Shown piece after piece: positions 22,808-27,533 of a stretch of DNA of 27,533 bases. The position numbers and the translations under genes were made by a program. Within the stretch, counting starts at the first letter, position 1. Each line of letters opens with the position of its first letter. The notes beneath the pieces were generated by a model that made no database searches, had not been told where the DNA came from, and was given only the letters and a program-made list of their open reading frames with translations. This stretch comes from an uncultured Campylobacter sp. (GTDB taxonomy: Bacteria; Campylobacterota; Campylobacteria; Campylobacterales; Campylobacteraceae), in NCBI RefSeq assembly GCF_938017615.1, contig NZ_CALIJA010000093.1, positions 1 through 27,533 of the forward strand. Direction: 5' to 3'.

Positions 22808-23359
22808 TTAGTGGATAAACTCATTGCGCTTCATACGAGGATAGAAGCGGATGTTCGGCTTAGTAAAAAAGCGCTTAAAGCCCGGCATCTCTTTCTCCAT
22901 CCCCGCGCTATCGCTCACGTCGCTATCGACTAGCTTTAGTACGTCGCAAGGGCAGCCCGCCACGCATGCAGGCTCCTCGCCGCGCTCGAGCTTCTCGGCG
23001 CAGAGGTTGCACTTTTGCGCTTTGCCGTCTTTGCCTTTGGTTATTGATCCATAAGGACAGGCTACGATGCAGTATCCACAGCCGATGCATTTATCGTGCA
23101 GCGGCTGAACGACGCCGTTTTCGAGCTTAATGTAAGCTCCTACGGGGCAGACGTCCATACATGCAGGTTCTTCGCAATGGTGGCACGAATGCGAGATGAA
23201 AATTTCCTTTTCGATCTCGTCTTCATGGATGAGTATCATATCGACATGGCGCCAGTTGATGTCGGGGTCTTGGTTGTGATAGACCTGACACGAAATTTCA
23301 CATGCCTTACAGCCTATGCAAAAGTTGTAATCAAATAAAAATCCTTGTTTTCGTTTCAT
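22808..23359 (-). CDS. Four-cluster ferredoxin-type subunit (DmsB/PsrB/NrfC family)
   Basis: The 183-residue product has four cysteine groups for four [4Fe-4S] clusters: CIGCKACEISC (C14, C17, C20, C24), CHHCEEPACMDVCP, CIGCGYCIVACP and CNLC...CVAGCPC. It lacks its own signal peptide, so it would be co-exported with the TAT catalytic subunit, as in PsrABC- or DmsABC-type enzymes. It carries electrons between the NrfD-type anchor and the molybdenum site. It begins one base after the catalytic gene stop. Confidence 0.93.
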   Translation of the reverse strand: MKRKQGFLFDYNFCIGCKACEISCQVYHNQDPDINWRHVDMILIHEDEIEKEIFISHSCHHCEEPACMDVCPVGAYIKLENGVVQPLHDKCIGCGYCIVACPYGSITKGKDGKAQKCNLCAEKLERGEEPACVAGCPCDVLKLVDSDVSDSAGMEKEMPGFKRFFTKPNIRFYPRMKRNEFIH

Positions 23360-23360
23360 T

Positions 23361-25652
23361 TTATGCCTCCTGTTTTGCAGCTTTTTTTACTTCGCAAAAG
23401 CTTGCAGTATAGGTCGATCCGTTACCCAAATCGCTCACTCCGTCCGAGCAAAGGATATTTGCTCCCGTGCGAGATTTGGTGACTTTGACCCAGATATTAT
23501 TCCATGCATAGACGATGCCCGGCTGCATCTGATTAGTCTCGACCGCCGTAAATATCGCCGTGCCCTTTTCATTTGTAGCCTCGACCGTATCGCCCTCTTT
23601 GATACCGCGTGCCAGCATATCCTCGCGCGTCATAAATAGCTCGGCATTGCCCTTTACGATGACGCGTTTTAGGATGTAAGGCATATTGCCCCAGTTTGAG
23701 TTGTCCTGAAGCTGCGTGCCCGGCGTCATAAAATAAAGCGGATATTTTTTCAAATAATCTTTGCCGAAATTTTTATGCCTTTCGTAGTAATCCCAATCGT
23801 CGTCAAGATCGATCACCGGGTGATAGCCTGCGTCCTTGAAAGCTTCGGAGTAGAGCTCGCACTTGCCGCTTTTAGTACCGAATACCAGCTTGTCCTTAGG
23901 CGCATAAGGGTAGTAAGGAAACTGATCCTTCATCGTCTCAGGCGTTCTAAACGGCTTGATCCAGCCTACGCTTTTTAGTTTTTCGTAAGTGATATTTTGC
24001 TTTTTGGCAAATTCCGTATCCAAAAACCGCCTGCAAACCGTCTCGCTATCCCAGTCGAAGCACTCCTCTTTATATCCCATCGCCTTGGCTAGAGCGTTAA
24101 AAAATTCCAAATTCGTCTTGGCTTCGCCCAGCGGCTTGACGCTTTGGGCGTTGTAGCAGACGTAGCCCGAAATTTGATCGTTTTGAATATCTTCGCTCTC
24201 CATAAAGGTAACGCCCGGCAATACGTAGTCAGCGTAATCGCAGGTGTCGGTATCGTAAGGATCGATGACTACCAAGAAAAAATCGTCGTCCATCACGCGT
24301 TTTTTGATTAAATTCGTATTGGGCGCCGTTACCATCAAATTTGAGTTATAGTTGATACAGGCTCGAATTACCGTATTTATCGGCTTACCTAGATAGGTCG
24401 GATTTTCCTTTTGGATACCTTTGCCAAATTCTATATAGCTTATTTGCTGGCGCTCTATCTTTTTGCCTTCCGCGTCTTTCGGCGAAAGATCTGGCATGCA
24501 GTTATCGAAGTTAAAGCAGCCCTTTACGTGCACGTAAGCCCAGAATAATCCGCCGCCAAGTTTTGTAAGGCAACCCGTAAGTACCGGCAAGAAAGTAACC
24601 GCTCGCACGAGCCTTGCGCCGTTAAAGTGCCTTTGCCCGCCGTCGCCGTGCATAATGGCGGGCGCTTTAGCATGAGCGTATTCTCGCGCAAAAACCTTGA
24701 TCTGATCGACGCTTGCGCCGCACATTTCAGATAGTTCGCCATAAGTGTAGAGTGAGCACTCATGTACTAGATCTTCAAAGCCGGTTGTATATTTTTCTAC
24801 GAATTCATGATCATATAGATCTTCTTCTATCAAAAATTTACACACCGCTAGACAAAATGCCGGATCGCTTGAAGGCTTTAGCTGGATAAACATATCGGCT
24901 TGGTTTGCGAGCGGAATTCTGATCGTATTTATGACGATGATTTTGCCGCCTCGCTTTTTGACGCGGTGAGCAAATCTAATCCAGTGCACTGCCGTATAGG
25001 CTTCGTTTGAGCCCCAGCTGATATACATGTCGCTCTCATCCACTTCCAGCGCGTCTTTTGAAAAATCCGTGCCGATAACGCTCGGCGTGCCCGCATAGCG
25101 CGGCCAGTCGCACGGGTTGCGCACAAGCCTCGTAGCGCCGTATTTTTCAAAGAAATTTCCAGGCGCGATCGTCTTTGAGATATGCCCTTCGTTGCCCGAA
25201 TAGACAAATTCCGTCAGCGCCTCGCCGCCGTATTTTGCCTTGATCTCGGTAAGCTTCGCGGCTATCTCTTTTAGTGCTTGATCCCAGCTGATGCGCTCCC
25301 ATTTGCCCTCGCACTTTTTACCGACGCGCTTCATCGGATACATTATGCGATCGGCGTTGTATAGATGCATCGCGTAAGTATGCCCTTTGACGCAGACCGT
25401 ACCTTGCGTTAGAGGGTGCTTCGGATCGCCCTTGATGCTAACCATCTTGCCGTCTTTGATCTCTGCGATCATCGAACAGGCGTCGCGGCAGTTTCTAGGA
25501 CAGGTAAGGTAGTGATACTCTACGCCCTGCTCGTTTTTATAGGATTTCGGTTTAAAATCCACCTCAAACTGCTCCATACCGAATAGGCTTGGAGAGGCTC
25601 CTGCCGTAGCCAGAGCCGCTCCCGCGCCTTTTAAGAAAGAACGTCTTTGCAT
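23361..25652 (-). CDS. Molybdopterin oxidoreductase catalytic subunit, TAT-exported (DMSO reductase superfamily)
   Basis: The 763-residue product starts MQRRSFLKGAGAALATAGAS, a twin-arginine signal. Cys51, Cys55, Cys59 and Cys87 (CPRNCRDAC...CVKG) bind a [4Fe-4S] cluster. The likely molybdenum ligand lies in RNPCDWPRYAG, with Cys181 a candidate; this would resemble polysulfide/thiosulfate or arsenate-type reductases more than serine-ligand DMSO reductases, but I cannot settle it. The superfamily core continues with WGSNEAYTAVHW and the C-terminal MTPGTQLQDNSNWG and KVTKSRTGANIL segments. Substrate unknown; sulfur, DMSO/TMAO-like or other anaerobic electron acceptors are possible. AAGGAG precedes the ATG. 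It begins 22 bases after the propeller gene in an apparent dba-led operon. Confidence 0.88.
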   Translation of the reverse strand: MQRRSFLKGAGAALATAGASPSLFGMEQFEVDFKPKSYKNEQGVEYHYLTCPRNCRDACSMIAEIKDGKMVSIKGDPKHPLTQGTVCVKGHTYAMHLYNADRIMYPMKRVGKKCEGKWERISWDQALKEIAAKLTEIKAKYGGEALTEFVYSGNEGHISKTIAPGNFFEKYGATRLVRNPCDWPRYAGTPSVIGTDFSKDALEVDESDMYISWGSNEAYTAVHWIRFAHRVKKRGGKIIVINTIRIPLANQADMFIQLKPSSDPAFCLAVCKFLIEEDLYDHEFVEKYTTGFEDLVHECSLYTYGELSEMCGASVDQIKVFAREYAHAKAPAIMHGDGGQRHFNGARLVRAVTFLPVLTGCLTKLGGGLFWAYVHVKGCFNFDNCMPDLSPKDAEGKKIERQQISYIEFGKGIQKENPTYLGKPINTVIRACINYNSNLMVTAPNTNLIKKRVMDDDFFLVVIDPYDTDTCDYADYVLPGVTFMESEDIQNDQISGYVCYNAQSVKPLGEAKTNLEFFNALAKAMGYKEECFDWDSETVCRRFLDTEFAKKQNITYEKLKSVGWIKPFRTPETMKDQFPYYPYAPKDKLVFGTKSGKCELYSEAFKDAGYHPVIDLDDDWDYYERHKNFGKDYLKKYPLYFMTPGTQLQDNSNWGNMPYILKRVIVKGNAELFMTREDMLARGIKEGDTVEATNEKGTAIFTAVETNQMQPGIVYAWNNIWVKVTKSRTGANILCSDGVSDLGNGSTYTASFCEVKKAAKQEA

Positions 25653-25674
25653 CTCTTCTCCTTAAATGTGGGCT

Positions 25675-26571
25675 TTATTTCATATCGTATATGAAAACTT
25701 TATTCTCTTTGCCTTCGCGCGAAAAAACATAAAATTTGCCGTCTTTCACCGCAAGCGCTCTTGCGTTTGCCGCTCCGCTAAAGCTATATGCATCCTCAAT
25801 CTTATGAGTTTGCAAATTTAGCTTTAAAATGGTCGAGAAATTTTTACTCAAAAGATAAACGGCATCAGGCTGAGCGTCGATGCCCGTGACGTAGTATTCG
25901 CCTAGGCTCCTGCTCTCTTTTAGCTTTAAATTTGAGCCGATTTGTGGAATAAATTCCTCCAAAATCATCTTATCGTCGCCGTCAAACACCGCCACGCTCC
26001 AATAATCCCTCACGTCGTTAGGCACGGACGCAACGATAAATTTATTCGCAGCCGCGTCGTAATCCCAGCCGAGGATATATTGTTGCTTTGCTCGAAGCGT
26101 GGAGAAGCGCCCTTTGTTGCCGAGATCGTTTAGCTTCCATTTATCCCAGCCCTCGGTCAAGTGCCTCCACTGGCTATTTTGTTCCTCTGCACTAAGCCCG
26201 TCCGCAGGCTCATAAAATACGAAAGTTTTATTAAAGCTTATCATGCCAAGCTCGTTTTTATACCACGTCGCACCTACGGTCGCTTCCATCTCCATTATAA
26301 AGTGGCGATCGTGCTTACCGTATCTAAGCGGCTTTAAATTTTCATCCGCAACGTAAAATTCGTTATTTTTCGAAACCAGCGCAAACTGCTTTTTATCTGC
26401 GTCGTAGTCTGCTCCCGTAATCGGCGCGTCGTTTTGTAAGCTTAAGCTCACTTCCGCACTCGGCGTACCGAGCTCTTTCACGCCCTCAAGCGCGCCCGCT
26501 TTGCTATCGAGATTAAACTCAAATCCAAACGCCAGAGCCGCTAGCGCCGTAAAAATCATCAGCTTTTTCAT
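25675..26571 (-). CDS. Periplasmic beta-propeller-like protein (copy 2)
   Basis: I start at ATG 26571 (MKKLMIFTALAALAFG, a clean signal peptide), with AAGGAG upstream; the frame is open to 26616 but that lies inside dsbI copy 2. The 298-residue product is collinear with copy 1: PITGADYDADKKQFALVS, MEMEATVGATWYKNE, NKTFVFYEP, RAKQQYILGWDYD, FIVASVPNDV, EYYVTGIDAQPDAVYLLSK, KDGKFYVFSREG. No cysteine occurs in the mature part. It is placed between dsbI copy 2 and the molybdoenzyme gene, all with short gaps, so probably one transcript. Confidence 0.75.
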   Translation of the reverse strand: MKKLMIFTALAALAFGFEFNLDSKAGALEGVKELGTPSAEVSLSLQNDAPITGADYDADKKQFALVSKNNEFYVADENLKPLRYGKHDRHFIMEMEATVGATWYKNELGMISFNKTFVFYEPADGLSAEEQNSQWRHLTEGWDKWKLNDLGNKGRFSTLRAKQQYILGWDYDAAANKFIVASVPNDVRDYWSVAVFDGDDKMILEEFIPQIGSNLKLKESRSLGEYYVTGIDAQPDAVYLLSKNFSTILKLNLQTHKIEDAYSFSGAANARALAVKDGKFYVFSREGKENKVFIYDMK

Positions 26572-26582
26572 CTTTTTGCTCC

Positions 26583-27296
26583 TTAGTTTGGCAGATCCGG
26601 AAGCTCCGGATTCCAATCGAATCTAAAATCAAGCGCGCTTTGCCAGTGATCTTTCTCCCAGAACCATTTTGCAGGATCAAGGCTCATCCTAGCCGGCGTA
26701 CTAGAGCCCAGATACGGCGGCGGACCCGAGACGATGAAGGCCTGTGCGCAGTTTGCGGCGATGATGACGATGAAGATTAAATTTGCGATCTTGCCTAGAG
26801 GCAAGTAGCGCAAAAACTCGCCGTATTCGCCGCTCGCGCTCTTTTTCATTATCTCGCCCAAATTTTTGCTACATAAAAATATAACCGCCAAAAATGTGAT
26901 CACGCAAAAATCTACGACGATGACCCAAAGCTGCGTGTGTGCACCTAAGATTTCAAGTCCGAAGCCCTGCTTTATGTCAAGGTAGCCGCCGAACGTACCG
27001 TCAAGGCTATAATGGATAAAGCCGTTGAACATTCCCCAGCAAGCCATTAGCAAAAGCGCTGCGACATAGCCGGGTCTTAGACCGTATCTAAGGATAAAAA
27101 GCGCGATAAGGCTGATGGCTATCATAGTGATCCTCTCCGCCCAGCACATCACGCACGGACTATCTCCCATACCAAAGCCCAGTATCAAACAGGCTATGCC
27201 GACCGGGAGCGCCACGAGGGCGATGATGGCTAGCGACATTAGGTTAAAAAATCCTCGCTCGGCGGCGGGAATTTGATTTTGTTCTAAATTTTGCAT
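26583..27296 (-). CDS. dsbI: DsbB-family disulfide oxidoreductase, DsbI type, membrane part (copy 2)
   Basis: The 237-residue product is closely similar to copy 1: LPVGIACLILGFGMGDSPC, the catalytic pair Cys48-x-x-Cys51 (PCVMCWAERI), GGYLDIKQGFGLEILGAHT, and the tail GPPPYLGSSTPARMSLDP with WFWEKDHW. It has the same membrane-helix pattern and again ends before the propeller region, which is a separate gene. AGGAGG precedes its ATG and dba copy 2 lies nine bases upstream. Being in the operon of an exported molybdoenzyme suggests a role in oxidising thiols in that branch, by inference. Confidence 0.9.
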   Translation of the reverse strand: MQNLEQNQIPAAERGFFNLMSLAIIALVALPVGIACLILGFGMGDSPCVMCWAERITMIAISLIALFILRYGLRPGYVAALLLMACWGMFNGFIHYSLDGTFGGYLDIKQGFGLEILGAHTQLWVIVVDFCVITFLAVIFLCSKNLGEIMKKSASGEYGEFLRYLPLGKIANLIFIVIIAANCAQAFIVSGPPPYLGSSTPARMSLDPAKWFWEKDHWQSALDFRFDWNPELPDLPN

Positions 27297-27305
27297 ATCG
27301 CCCTC

Positions 27306-27473
27306 CTAAAAGTTGCCTACCGGCACGACGACCCATAAATTTACGTAAAACTCGAGCGCGATCAATATCGCGCAGCCTGCCGCCGCACAGCCCGTAGCTA
27401 GATTTTTCCTCTGCGGCTTAAAATATAATATAAGCCCGCTGATCAAAAATAGCGTCAAAATAAGAAATTCCAT
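27306..27473 (-). CDS. dba: Dba-like small membrane protein (copy 2)
   Basis: The 55-residue minus-strand frame begins MEFLILTLFLISGLILYFKP and ends VVVPVGNF, matching copy 1 (same length, MEFL start, basic turn after the first helix, VVP-x-GNF end). GGACGG lies about six bases before the ATG. dsbI copy 2 starts nine bases after its stop, the same spacing as copy 1. It is the first visible gene of the dba-dsbI-propeller-molybdoenzyme operon; the promoter is probably within or beyond 27474-27533. Confidence 0.82.
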   Translation of the reverse strand: MEFLILTLFLISGLILYFKPQRKNLATGCAAAGCAILIALEFYVNLWVVVPVGNF

Positions 27474-27533
27474 TTCAAACCGTCCTTTCCTAATAAAATT
27501 TAATCCTAAGCATGCGTATTCTTAAAGAAATAA

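Noticed and set aside
1..27533. tRNA, rRNA, tmRNA or insertion sequence transposase genes
   Set aside because: I looked for cloverleaf ends, rRNA signatures and transposase motifs and found none I could support.

Overview
The window looks like a chromosomal segment of a Campylobacter species. The evidence is the epsilonproteobacterial gene neighbourhoods (the S10 ribosomal operon; dapF-coaE-purM), the Campylobacter/Helicobacter-specific dba-dsbI pair, a Sel1/Hcp-type repeat protein and the abundant AAATTTT-rich spacers. Base composition is GC-richer than C. jejuni, so a species such as C. gracilis or a relative of C. concisus/C. rectus is my guess; this is inference.

Layout. (1) 1-5666, minus strand: the S10/spc ribosomal protein operon from rpsJ to a partial rplE, driven by a promoter with perfect consensus -35 and -10 boxes. 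(2) 5776-7984, plus strand: an unusual P-loop ATPase, a small winged-helix-like protein behind a 13-bp inverted repeat, and two tiny coupled membrane proteins. (3) 7985-8679: a long non-coding, decayed-looking spacer. (4) 8680-12437: dapF, a Sel1-repeat protein and coaE on the minus strand, with purM diverging. (5) 12500-13304: an orphan Imm10-like immunity gene and non-coding sequence. (6) 13305-15455: an iron-dependent YqhD-type alcohol/aldehyde dehydrogenase, divergent from an AraC_N-family regulator like E. coli yqhD/yqhC. (7) 15456-16009: a spacer of atypical composition. (8) 16010-17839, plus strand: dba-dsbI-propeller cassette 1. (9) 17840-21218: an AT-rich insert with a RecQ-type helicase fused to a phosphoribosyltransferase-like domain and followed by a DprA-like protein. 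(10) 27473-21260, minus strand: dba-dsbI-propeller cassette 2, followed in the same apparent operon by a TAT-exported molybdopterin oxidoreductase, its 4x[4Fe-4S] subunit, a TorD-type chaperone and an NrfD-type membrane anchor.

Most interesting. The AT-rich insert resembles toxin-antitoxin/anti-phage modules that pair a RecQ/PRTase protein with a DprA-like partner (the PsyrTA and ShosTA type). Its helicase gene is interrupted by a -1 frame change located exactly at a correctly phased A7 slippery heptamer, so it could be a programmed frameshift, a phase-variable tract, a decayed gene or a homopolymer error. The two convergent dba-dsbI-propeller cassettes are also notable. The DsbB-like membrane half and the beta-propeller half, which I recall as one protein (DsbI) in C. 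jejuni and H. pylori, are separate genes here in both copies, and one copy leads a molybdoenzyme operon.
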